DNA of 64,000 bases, from assembly GCA_025666215.1 (NCBI GenBank), contig CP102593.1:3423001-3487000 (forward strand). Direction: 5' to 3'. Under the pieces are notes generated by a model, which was not told where the DNA came from, made no database searches, and worked only from the letters and a program-made list of their open reading frames with translations. Below, in pieces: positions 32,220-39,745 of this stretch. This DNA comes from Xanthomonas campestris pv. phormiicola (GTDB lineage Bacteria; Pseudomonadota; Gammaproteobacteria; Xanthomonadales; Xanthomonadaceae). The position numbers and the translations under genes are program-made. Each line of letters starts with the position of its first letter. Position 1 is the first letter of the stretch.

Positions 32220-33500
32220 ATGGAAGACCGTCGTCGCGCCGGCGCAGGCCGCGCGCACCGCAGCACACCCGTACCTTTCTGGGCGCGCACCCGCGCCATC
32301 GCGCTGTATCCGTTGCACGGCGGCGCGCTGTTCGCCCTGATCGCGCTGACCCTGTGCAGCCTGCTGGGCATGCTGCCGGGCATCGGCTGGATCATCGGCA
32401 TCGTCACCACGCTGGCGATCTACAAATACGCCTTCGAGATCCTGCGGCATACCGCCGACGGCCACATGGATGCGCCCGAGCGCGGCTTCGACATCGGCGA
32501 CGGGGTGGTGCTGCGGCTGCTGGCGCTGATGATCGTGCTCGGCACGGCGGTGATCGCGACGCTGCTGCTGGCCGGCCCGGTCGCGGCCTTGCTGGTGCTG
32601 CTGGCAGTGGTGCTGCTGCAGCCCGGCTTCCTGATCTCGCTGGCCATCGACGGCAGCCTGCGCCGCGCGCTGAACCCGGCGGTGTCGATCGGGCTGGCGC
32701 TGCGCATCGGCTGGCCGTACCTGGCCGCGTTCGGCCTGTTGTTCGTGATCCAGGCCAGCGCGCTGAGCGCCGCCAACTGGCTGCAGCACTACCTGCCGCC
32801 GCTGGCCAGCGACCTAGCGGTCACCGTGGTGACGATCTGGGGCCTGTTCGCCGCCTTCCACCTGCTGGGCTATCTGGTCTACCAGTACCACGAGGTGCTG
32901 GGCTACGAACCGGCCGCCGGCAACGACGATGCGTATCGCCGCCACGATCCGGACCAGCGCGTGCTCGACGAAGCCGAACAGTTCGTGCGCGACGGGCATG
33001 CGCCCGAGGCGCTGCAGTTGCTGCGCGGCGAAGTGCGCTCGCGCGCGGTCGGCCTGGCGGTGCACGAGCTGTACCAACGCCTGCTGCGCACCGGCGGGCG
33101 CGCCGACGACCGCCGCGACCACACCCGCCAGTACATCAATCGCCTGCTGCAGGAAAAGCAGGAGCGGCGCGCCCTGGCGCTGCTGCGCGAAGCCCTCGAC
33201 GCCGATCCCGACTTCGTCCCGCTGCTGCCGGAACAGGCGTCGCTGCTGGCCGAGCGCGCGCAGCTGGCCGGGCAATTCAAGCTCTCGCTCGACGGCCTGC
33301 TCGCCGCGCTGCGCGCCTGGCCCAATGCGGCGGAATTCGGCACCTGGTCGCTCAGTGCAGCGCTGTTGCTGGCCGAACGCTTCGGCGACGACGCGCAGGC
33401 GCGCACGCTGCTGCAGGACGCGCTCGTGCGCTGCGAGGACGAGCTGCAGCGCGGCAAGCTACAGGCGGCCCTGAAGGCGCTGACGATCGCGCCTGCCTGA
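32220..33500 (+). CDS. Predicted multi-pass membrane protein with cytoplasmic helical C-terminus, unknown function
   Basis: I start at ATG 32220 (MEDRRRAGAG), 426 residues, with an AGGGGG ribosome site just upstream. Residues about 30-230 form five or so hydrophobic segments, including LFALIALTLCSLLGMLPGIG and LIVLGTAVIATLLLAGPVAA, arranged like small four-/six-helix membrane proteins of unknown function. Residues about 250-426 are soluble, helical and resemble tetratricopeptide-like repeats (AEQFVRDGHAPEALQLLRGE, then RALALLREALDADPDF). No catalytic motif is seen. Confidence 0.75.
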   Translation: MEDRRRAGAGRAHRSTPVPFWARTRAIALYPLHGGALFALIALTLCSLLGMLPGIGWIIGIVTTLAIYKYAFEILRHTADGHMDAPERGFDIGDGVVLRLLALMIVLGTAVIATLLLAGPVAALLVLLAVVLLQPGFLISLAIDGSLRRALNPAVSIGLALRIGWPYLAAFGLLFVIQASALSAANWLQHYLPPLASDLAVTVVTIWGLFAAFHLLGYLVYQYHEVLGYEPAAGNDDAYRRHDPDQRVLDEAEQFVRDGHAPEALQLLRGEVRSRAVGLAVHELYQRLLRTGGRADDRRDHTRQYINRLLQEKQERRALALLREALDADPDFVPLLPEQASLLAERAQLAGQFKLSLDGLLAALRAWPNAAEFGTWSLSAALLLAERFGDDAQARTLLQDALVRCEDELQRGKLQAALKALTIAPA

Positions 33501-33506
33501 GGCGCA

Positions 33507-34962
33507 TCAGGCGTTTGCGAGCAGGAACCGCGCCTTGTCGGCCTGCGGCAGATCCGGGTAGCGCTCGATCACCGCCAGCAACAGGCGTCGCCACTCCGAG
33601 AGGGTCTGTCGCTCGCCATGGCCGAGCGCGAGCCGGAACCAGTGCTGCGCCTGTTCGGCGCGCGACACTGCCGCGGCATCCTGCGCCAGCAGCGCTTCGA
33701 CATCGTGCAGCCGGCCCAGCGCCAGCCAGCGATCGAACAGCAGCGCACGTGTCGCCGCATCCATGGCAATGGCACCGGCAGTGCAGTCGCCGAGCAGCGC
33801 CGCCTGCTGCTGCGCTTCCTGCGCCGTGGTCGCCGGCAGGCGCAGCAGCTCGATCGCGCGCGCCTGCGCGGCACGCGCATCGCCGGCATTGCGCGCGCCC
33901 CGGTAGCGCGCCTGCGCCACGTCGAAGCGGCGCGGCTGCTCGGCGGCGAGTCCGTCGAGCAGCAACGCCGCCTCGCGGTTCTCCAGCCGCCCCAGGTGCC
34001 GCTGCGCGCGCTCCCAGCGCTCGTCCGCGGCATCCACGGACTCCTCGCGCATGAATGCCTCGCGGGTCTGCCGCGTCGCCACCAGCGCCGCGCCGAGCAG
34101 CGCGCCGACGACCAGGCCGCCGGCATGCGCATCGAAGCCGATCCCGGCATCGCCGTTGGCCAGCAGGTTGTACAGCTCCCAGCCCAGCCACAGCGGCAGC
34201 AAGGCGATCGCCGGCCCGCGCACGTAATCGAACACCACCGCGAACCAGTAGAAGAAGCGCACCGGCCGCCGCCCCCCAGACCACGCAGAACGCGCCCATC
34301 AGCGCGGCGATGGCGCCGGACGCGCCGAGCCCGCCACCGGCCTCGCCCCAGCGCCAGCACAGGCTGACCGCGCTGGAACCGAACGCGCCGAGCAGGTACA
34401 CCAGCAGGAACCGCCACGGCCCGATCGCGCCTTCCAGCAAGGTGCCGAGCACGACCAGGAACAGCATGTTGCCGAACAGGTGCAGCGCATCGCCATGCAG
34501 GAACGCCGCGGACAGCATCCGCGCCGGCGACCATTCGGAGCTGCGCTGCAGGTGGCGCAGGGTGAACACCCGCTCCAGCAGCGCGTCGTAGCGGGCGCGC
34601 AACGGCGCCCAGGCCTGCTGCGCCGCCGGATCCTCGAACGCCTCGCCGCTGCGCAGCGCCTGCTCGAAGCGCACGTCGTTGAGACTGGCGGTACCGACGA
34701 ATTCCGCCTGCTGCGCCGCCGGCAGGCGCTCGAACTGGGCCAGCGCGTCCTTGCGTCCGCTGCGCTGCAGATAGCGCGCATAAGCTGGCGCTTCATGGGC
34801 GCCGAGCCCGGAGTCCAGGTAGTAGCGTTGCGCCTGTTGCAGCGGCACCGCGTCCTGGCGCTGCCAGCCGAAATAGACCGCTGCGTTGAGCAGCACCAGC
34901 AGCAGCGTGACCAGCGGGAAATTCTCCCGCGACAGCGGCTTGTGCAACGGCAGGATCAGCAT
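33507..34962 (-). pseudogene. Rhomboid-family intramembrane serine protease, split by a one-base frameshift
   Basis: The start is at 34962 ([16 protein letters not shown]). The first frame gives an N-terminal part, then membrane helices with the catalytic serine motif GASGA, and runs to FCVVWG. The sequence has six G where five would continue correctly (C-run 34272-34277 on the plus strand). Removing one base joins on the second frame, FFYWFAVVFDYVRGP, and the catalytic histidine in FDAHAGGLVVGALLG, followed by a ~180-residue soluble TPR-like tail. The intact protein would have 484 residues. This is either a real loss or a homopolymer sequencing error. Confidence 0.82.
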
Positions 34963-35072
34963 CGAACAACGTCCGTGTGGATGGCCGCGCCAGCTTCGGC
35001 GATCGCCTGCGAGTGCGCAAGGCGCACGCACGCGCTAGCATCGTCCCCCGCTCCACCGCAGTACCTACCCCG

Positions 35073-35579
35073 ATGAGCCGCTGGCGCCCACCTGCCGAGA
35101 AAAGCACCGCCCTGATCACCGCCGAGGGCCACGCACGGCTCAAGGCCGAGCTGGAAGAGCTATGGCGCGTGCGTCGTCCGGAGGTAGTCAAGGCGCTGGC
35201 CGCGGCCGCGGCCGAGGGCGACCGCTCGGAAAATGCCGAGTACAGCTACCGCAAGAAGCAGCTGGGCGAGATCGACCGCCGCGTGCGCTACCTGAGCAAG
35301 CGTCTGGAAGCGCTGCGCGTGGTGGATACCGCGCCGTCCGATCCGCAGGCGGTGTTCTTCGGCGCCGTGGTCGAACTGGAGGACGCCGACAGCGGCGAGC
35401 TGCTGCGCTACCGCATCGTCGGCCCGGACGAGACCGATGCCGGCCGCGGCTGGATCAGTATCGACTCGCCGCTGGCGCGGGCGCTGCTGAAGAAGCGCAT
35501 CGACGACGAGATCGAGGCGCAGCTGCCCGGCGGCCGCCACAGCTTCGTGGTGGTGTCGGTGGACTACGCCGCGCGCTGA
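35073..35579 (+). CDS. greB: Transcription elongation factor GreB
   Basis: GreB rescues backtracked RNA polymerase by stimulating transcript cleavage. The start at 35073 ([16 protein letters not shown]) gives 168 residues. The N-terminal coiled coil carries the acidic tip in [20 protein letters not shown] and the C-terminal FKBP-like domain contains RYRIVGPDE and [13 protein letters not shown]. The basic patch and length are more GreB- than GreA-like. It is convergent with rimO, with 49 bp between their ends. Confidence 0.94.
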   Translation: MSRWRPPAEKSTALITAEGHARLKAELEELWRVRRPEVVKALAAAAAEGDRSENAEYSYRKKQLGEIDRRVRYLSKRLEALRVVDTAPSDPQAVFFGAVVELEDADSGELLRYRIVGPDETDAGRGWISIDSPLARALLKKRIDDEIEAQLPGGRHSFVVVSVDYAAR

Positions 35580-35628
35580 GCGCCGCGCCGTCCACACCGG
35601 GGCGCGCCGGCACGGCCGGCCGCCTCGC

Positions 35629-37053
35629 TCACAGCACCCGCAGGTCCAACGCGCGCGGCTGCGCCGCGCCCGCCGGCAACGCCTCGCCGAACAGGTCGTG
35701 CTCGTCGCTGTCGGTGATCTCCACGTCGACCAGATCGCCCGGCTGCAGGCCGCGCTCGGCCCCGTTCTGGATGTGCACCAGGCCATCGATTTCCGGCGCA
35801 TCGGCCTTCGAACGCGCCACCGCGATGCCGTCCTCGAGCAGATCGACCAGGCATTGCTGCACGCTGCCGATCTTGGCCTCCAGGCGCGCCGCGGAGATGT
35901 CGGCCTGCCTGGCCATGAAGCGCGCCAGCCGCTCCTGCTTGACCGCCTCCGGCACCGGATCGGGCAGCGCATTGGCGCTGGCGCCCTCCACCGGCGAGTA
36001 GGCGAACGCGCCGACCCGGTCGAGCTGGGCAGCGTCGAGGAAGTCCAGCAATTGCTCGAACTCGGCCTCGGTCTCGCCGGGGAAACCGACGATGAAGGTC
36101 GAGCGCAAGGTGATGTCCGGACACAGCGCGCGCCAGCGCTGCACCCGCTCCAGGGTCCGCTCGACCGCGCCCGGCCGCTTCATCAGCCTGAGGATGCGCG
36201 GGCTGGCGTGCTGGAACGGGATATCGAGGTACGGCAGCAGCTTGCCCTCGGCCATCAGCGGGATCACCTCGTCCACGTGCGGGTACGGATACACGTAGTG
36301 CAGCCGCGTCCACACGCCCAGTTCCGAGAGTCCCTCGCACAACGCCTTCATCCGCGTCTGGTAGCGGCGGCCGCGCCATTCGCGCTCGGCGTATTTCAGG
36401 TCCACGCCGTAGGCCGAGGTGTCCTGCGACACCACCAGCAGTTCGCGCACACCGCCCTTGACCAGCCGCTCGGCCTCGCGCAGCACCTCGTCGACCGGGC
36501 GCGAATCCAGGTCGCCGCGCATCGAGGGAATGATGCAGAAACTGCAGCGGTGATTGCAGCCCTCGGAGATCTTCAGATACGCGTAGTGACGCGGGGTCAG
36601 CTTGACCCCGACGCCGTCCTCGTCGCGCACGCCGTGGCGCCCGCGCGGCAGCAGGTCCACGAACGGGTCGTGGCGCGGCGGCAACGCCGCATGCACCGCC
36701 TCCATCACGCTCTGGTAGTCCTGCGGCCCGGACACCGCCAGCACGTCCGGGTACGCCGCACGGATCTGCTCCGAGCGCTTGCCCAGGCAACCGGTGACGA
36801 TGACCTTGCCGTTCTCGGCCATGGCCTCGCCGATCGCCTCCATCGATTCGGCCACCGCCGAGTCGATGAAGCCGCAGGTGTTGACCACCACCACGTCGGC
36901 CGCGTCGTAGCTGGGCACGATCGCATAGCCCTCCACGCGCAGTTGGGTGAGGATGCGTTCGGAGTCGACCAGCGCCTTCGGGCAACCTAGACTCGTGAAC
37001 CCTACTTTGGGTACTCGACCCTTCGTCGGATTCACGTAATTTATTGATTTCAT
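35629..37053 (-). CDS. rimO: Ribosomal protein S12 methylthiotransferase RimO, 5' end supplied by a genomic island
   Basis: RimO is a radical-SAM enzyme that methylthiolates an aspartate of ribosomal protein S12. The 474-residue protein has auxiliary-cluster cysteines at 24 ([10 protein letters not shown]), 60 (NTCGF) and 89 (VTGCLGK), the radical-[11 protein letters not shown] at 166-173, and a C-terminal TRAM domain. Everything from Cys24 on is ordinary. The first 23 codons ([20 protein letters not shown]...) are unusual, A+T-rich and island-derived. The native beginning, MSLANPKVGFVSLG, lies 12.5 kb away at 49549-49593. A strong ribosome site (GAGGGGGAAAG complement at 37058-37068) also comes from the island, so the gene is predicted functional. 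Confidence 0.93.
   Translation of the reverse strand: MKSINYVNPTKGRVPKVGFTSLGCPKALVDSERILTQLRVEGYAIVPSYDAADVVVVNTCGFIDSAVAESMEAIGEAMAENGKVIVTGCLGKRSEQIRAAYPDVLAVSGPQDYQSVMEAVHAALPPRHDPFVDLLPRGRHGVRDEDGVGVKLTPRHYAYLKISEGCNHRCSFCIIPSMRGDLDSRPVDEVLREAERLVKGGVRELLVVSQDTSAYGVDLKYAEREWRGRRYQTRMKALCEGLSELGVWTRLHYVYPYPHVDEVIPLMAEGKLLPYLDIPFQHASPRILRLMKRPGAVERTLERVQRWRALCPDITLRSTFIVGFPGETEAEFEQLLDFLDAAQLDRVGAFAYSPVEGASANALPDPVPEAVKQERLARFMARQADISAARLEAKIGSVQQCLVDLLEDGIAVARSKADAPEIDGLVHIQNGAERGLQPGDLVDVEITDSDEHDLFGEALPAGAAQPRALDLRVL
36971..37009 (-). other. Left attachment site (attL) of the rimO island
   Basis: On the minus strand this reads CCCAAAGTAGGGTTCACGAG and then TCTAGGTTGCCCGAAGGC. It matches the right site at 49541-49580 at most positions, with differences mainly in third codon positions, so the amino acids PKVGF-SLG are kept. 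Crossover probably occurred within the TG of the Cys24 codon (about 36983-36984). Confidence 0.75.
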
Positions 37054-37119
37054 TTAACTTTCCCCCTCAGCCATGCCAACACCGAAGGTGGCTGATTTTA
37101 TTTCTACTGTAATACCCAA

Positions 37120-37135
37120 GGGCATACATATACCC
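37120..37135. promoter_or_regulatory. Candidate operator for the XRE regulator
   Basis: GGGCATACATATACCC is a 16-bp imperfect palindrome (six of eight positions pair) located between the divergent rimO start and the XRE gene, where an autoregulatory operator would be expected. The arrangement would also let the XRE protein influence rimO transcription. Weak evidence from sequence only. Confidence 0.3.
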
Positions 37136-37236
37136 AGCTCGAAGGTCGCGCTATCTTACCGAATGAGGCGACAACACCTGACATAGCATGGGCTACCGCT
37201 CCGGAGCAGCTCAGATTGCGAGGGTGCAAAAGAACA

Positions 37237-37584
37237 ATGGCGAAGTTCCGGCAGATGACCATCGGCGAGCGCCTTCGGTGGCTACTGGTGGTCCGACGCC
37301 TCACCCAGCAAGGGTTGGCATCAAAGATCGGGATTACGCAAGGCGCAGTCTCAAACATCGTGGGAAGCGCCTCGCGCCAGCCGACCGCGCGAACGCTCCT
37401 CAAGATGGCTGATGCACTGGAATGCTCTGCGGAGTTCATCCTGCTGGGCGAAGGTAGCCTCTTTGAGCAGGTCGCACCACGGAATGCGCGAGAGGCCGAA
37501 TTGTTGTGTCTCTACCGGAGCCTCCAATCTACCGAACAGTCCACTCTCATGGTGTTCGCGCGGATTCTTGCTCGCTCGAAATAG
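37237..37584 (+). CDS. XRE-family helix-turn-helix regulator
   Basis: A 115-residue phage-repressor-like regulator. I prefer the ATG at 37237 (MAKFRQMTIGERLRWLL); a TTG at 37216 is possible. The helix-turn-helix is clear: LTQQGLASKIGITQGAVSNI, with a short variable C-terminus. It is divergent from the island-derived rimO 5' end and is the first gene of the island, a position often held by a regulator of excision or of the defence cargo. Confidence 0.8.
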   Translation: MAKFRQMTIGERLRWLLVVRRLTQQGLASKIGITQGAVSNIVGSASRQPTARTLLKMADALECSAEFILLGEGSLFEQVAPRNAREAELLCLYRSLQSTEQSTLMVFARILARSK

Positions 37585-37742
37585 CCGCCGCGCGGCGAAT
37601 TGGAAAAGCGTGCGGAGTTATGACCACCAATGCCAGCAAGCGAGCTCACCCGTTTGACGTGTCTCGCGGGCCTAACAGGGTCAGTTCTCGCTCGCTAACA
37701 ATCCGAGCCGTCGAGAACATCTATGCCCACTAGCGAATCACG

Positions 37743-37976
37743 TTACACATGGCCATTGGCCTCATCCCGGTCAAACTTGAAGTCCATAGGCAACCTACCG
37801 CGGAAGGAGTGAAGCCGTTCCAACATGGCCTGCAGCTCTGGCTTCTTGCGGACCGTGAAGAGTCGAGGACCGTCAACGATAACCTCGATCTCATCGCCCT
37901 CCCGCAATTCCAGTGCCTCGACCAAGCTAACCGGCAGGCGTATAGCCAAGCTATCACCCCACTTTGCGACTCGCAT
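37743..37976 (-). CDS. AbrB/MazE-type antitoxin-like DNA-binding protein, without a visible toxin
   Basis: A 77-residue SpoVT/AbrB swapped-hairpin protein: MRVAKWGDSLAIRLPVSLVE, then LELREGDEIEVIVDG, as in MazE/VapB antitoxins. The partner toxin normally follows directly downstream, but the 160 bp after the stop (below 37743) contain no intact PIN or MazF frame. It may be an orphan left after loss of the toxin, in line with the decayed state of this part of the island. Confidence 0.75.
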   Translation of the reverse strand: MRVAKWGDSLAIRLPVSLVEALELREGDEIEVIVDGPRLFTVRKKPELQAMLERLHSFRGRLPMDFKFDRDEANGHV

Positions 37977-38042
37977 AGTGAATCAGCATCATATATGTAC
38001 GGATGTGTATTCTGCCGCTTACCCATTCCGCTGCAACCAGCC

Positions 38043-38200
38043 CCCCCCTGGCGTGCGAGGATGGGACGGCACGACCTGGAAGAACAGATTGACCTGGTCG
38101 CTTTCATCGGCAGACAGCCGATCTCGTCGATGATGAGCATCCGCGCCCCATCAAGTAACCTTCCGGCCGAAGGCGGCAGCGACAACGCGCTATGCAACAC
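38043..38200 (-). pseudogene. Fragment of an IS21-type istB ATPase gene
   Basis: The minus strand encodes LLDGARMLIIDEIGCLPM, the Walker B region of IstB, and then, after a one-base frameshift, SDQVNLFFQVV, which continues the IstB pattern. Both ends are missing. It marks an old IS21-family insertion in the island; no matching istA is present. Confidence 0.7.
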
Positions 38201-38231
38201 CTCTGGTCACAAGGAACTCCGCTTGCGCATC

Positions 38232-38250
38232 TATAGCACCAGGTGCTATA
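38232..38250. promoter_or_regulatory. Palindromic operator overlapping a promoter -10
   Basis: TATAGCACCAGGTGCTATA is a perfect palindrome with 9-bp arms around one central A. The right arm runs into TATAAAAT, a good -10 hexamer, 44 bp before the HigA-like start codon. This is the layout of an autoregulated toxin-antitoxin type operator and probably controls the HigA-like gene and perhaps the ietAS pair behind it. Confidence 0.65.
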
Positions 38251-38293
38251 AAATCACGAGTTGTTTGCCCCGGGCCGATAGGAGTGGATCTCG

Positions 38294-38608
38294 ATGCGCA
38301 AGACAAAGTCACCTATCGTTGAGGCAGTGCGCGACACGGCTAAAGGCCTGCACAAGGCCGTCCTAATGGATCAGGTCACGCTACGCGAGATCGACCCGCT
38401 CTGGTTGCCACAAGTAGAGCCATTAGGACCCGCCGAAATCAAGCGCATCCGTGAAAACGCACACGTTAGCCAAGCGGTTTTTGCACGCCTACTGAACACT
38501 AGTCTTTCGACCGTTCAGAAATGGGAGATCGGGCAGAAAAAGCCCGCGGGAACTGCGCTCAAGCTGCTGCATCTGGTTCAAAAGCGCGGCGTGCAAGTCA
38601 TCGCATGA
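38294..38608 (+). CDS. HigA/NadS-like XRE antitoxin or regulator
   Basis: A 104-residue protein with a C-terminal helix-turn-helix: EIKRIRENAHVSQAVFARLL, then NTSLSTVQKWEIGQKKPAG, the pattern of HigA/NadS-type antitoxins. In such systems the toxin gene usually lies just upstream, but upstream here there is only the palindromic operator and an IS21 fragment, so the toxin is absent or was lost. The gene is 122 bp upstream of the AAA ATPase gene on the same strand and may regulate that pair. Confidence 0.78.
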   Translation: MRKTKSPIVEAVRDTAKGLHKAVLMDQVTLREIDPLWLPQVEPLGPAEIKRIRENAHVSQAVFARLLNTSLSTVQKWEIGQKKPAGTALKLLHLVQKRGVQVIA

Positions 38609-38730
38609 CTGCGATGCTCCAGCAACACTCGATCAGGCTGCAAGTGCGCGGACCAGCCTGTGGCAAATGAAATCCAGCCCATCGGCGTGCGACCAATCGC
38701 CCAACGGCTCGCAAGTAAAGGTGATATCGC

Positions 38731-39741
38731 ATGAATGCCGATATTCTCAAAAGAGTAGTACGAGCCATTGCTGATGGCTCGCAATCTGACTTGGACCGGC
38801 TTGCCGGCAAGATCGTCGAAGCAGAACGCAAGACAGGTCACGTCAGGCTGGCTGAGCAGTTGGAGGCCATCCTCAAGCAGCATAAGACGAAACGTGCGCC
38901 GCCGTCACCGATTCCGCCAACTGACGTTGAGCGCACGCTCAAAGAGCTGCCCATAAGTCGGCGTCACGGGGAGACTCTGGCCACGCTCATCCCTCACGAG
39001 CAGTTGGAGCACCACATGGTGCTGCCCGAAGCTGTCGAGCAGCGCTTCGCCCGCATCGAAGCCGAGTTCGCAGCACGCGACCGGCTACGTACCTTTGGAC
39101 TCAAGCCACGCAAGACTGTGTTGCTTTACGGCCCGCCGGGCTGTGGCAAGTCGTTGGGCGCTAAGCGGCTCGCCTGGAATACAGGCTTGCCGCTGATGAA
39201 GGTGCGCTTTGACGTGCTTATTTCCTCGTTCTTTGGGGAATCGGCCCAGAACCTGCGATCCATATTCAGTAGCGCCAAGGAGAAACCATGCGTGCTGCTA
39301 CTCGACGAATGCGACTTCATTGCACGATCACGTACTGCCTCTAAGGATATCGGCGAAGTGTCTCGCATCGTCAACTCACTGCTGCAGCTCATGGAAGAGT
39401 ACGACGCGCCTGGCCTGCTAGTGGCGACCACGAATCTTGAGTCCGCGTTGGACCCTGCGCTGTTTAGGCGCTTCGACGATGTTTTCTCTATCCCCCTGCC
39501 CGGCAAGATCGAAATTGAGAGGCTGCTGAGAATGACGCTGTCGAGCGTCCGGATGGACCGAACCATTGCCTGGGACCCATTGATCGCCAAGCTAGAAGGA
39601 TCGTCGGCTGCGATGGTCGTGAAGGCGGCGCAGGACGCTGCAAAAGCCACTGTGCTGGCCAATCGTCAGTCTTTGTCGCAAGACAAGCTGCTAAAGGCCG
39701 TCGAGGAACTGCAGCGGTACGATACGGCACAAAGGGCATAA
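38731..39741 (+). CDS. ietA: AAA+ ATPase of an IetAS-type defence pair
   Basis: A 336-residue AAA+ protein with an N-terminal helical region (1-90). Walker A is GPPGCGKS (134-141), Walker B LLLDECD (189-195), sensor 1 ATTN (232-235) and a paired arginine finger RRFD (246-249). It ends 4 bp before the subtilase gene. An AAA ATPase directly followed by a large cytosolic subtilisin is the IetAS arrangement, first described as a plasmid incompatibility/stability locus on an Agrobacterium Ti plasmid and later shown to protect against phage. The ATPase is thought to control the protease. The assignment rests on architecture, not on a search. Confidence 0.82.
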   Translation: MNADILKRVVRAIADGSQSDLDRLAGKIVEAERKTGHVRLAEQLEAILKQHKTKRAPPSPIPPTDVERTLKELPISRRHGETLATLIPHEQLEHHMVLPEAVEQRFARIEAEFAARDRLRTFGLKPRKTVLLYGPPGCGKSLGAKRLAWNTGLPLMKVRFDVLISSFFGESAQNLRSIFSSAKEKPCVLLLDECDFIARSRTASKDIGEVSRIVNSLLQLMEEYDAPGLLVATTNLESALDPALFRRFDDVFSIPLPGKIEIERLLRMTLSSVRMDRTIAWDPLIAKLEGSSAAMVVKAAQDAAKATVLANRQSLSQDKLLKAVEELQRYDTAQRA

Positions 39742-39745
39742 ACCC

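Noticed and set aside
33507..34262. Second half of the rhomboid gene considered as an independent gene starting MRFFYWFAVV
   Set aside because: It begins in the middle of a membrane helix and carries only the catalytic His; the serine lies in the preceding frame, so it is one interrupted gene.
37585..37742. PIN-domain or MazF toxin downstream of the AbrB-type gene
   Set aside because: All frames on the minus strand are broken by stops within about 15 codons and none shows a PIN signature.
38215..38293. HigB toxin gene upstream of the HigA-like gene
   Set aside because: Only about 80 bp with a promoter and operator are present; too short and no toxin-like frame.
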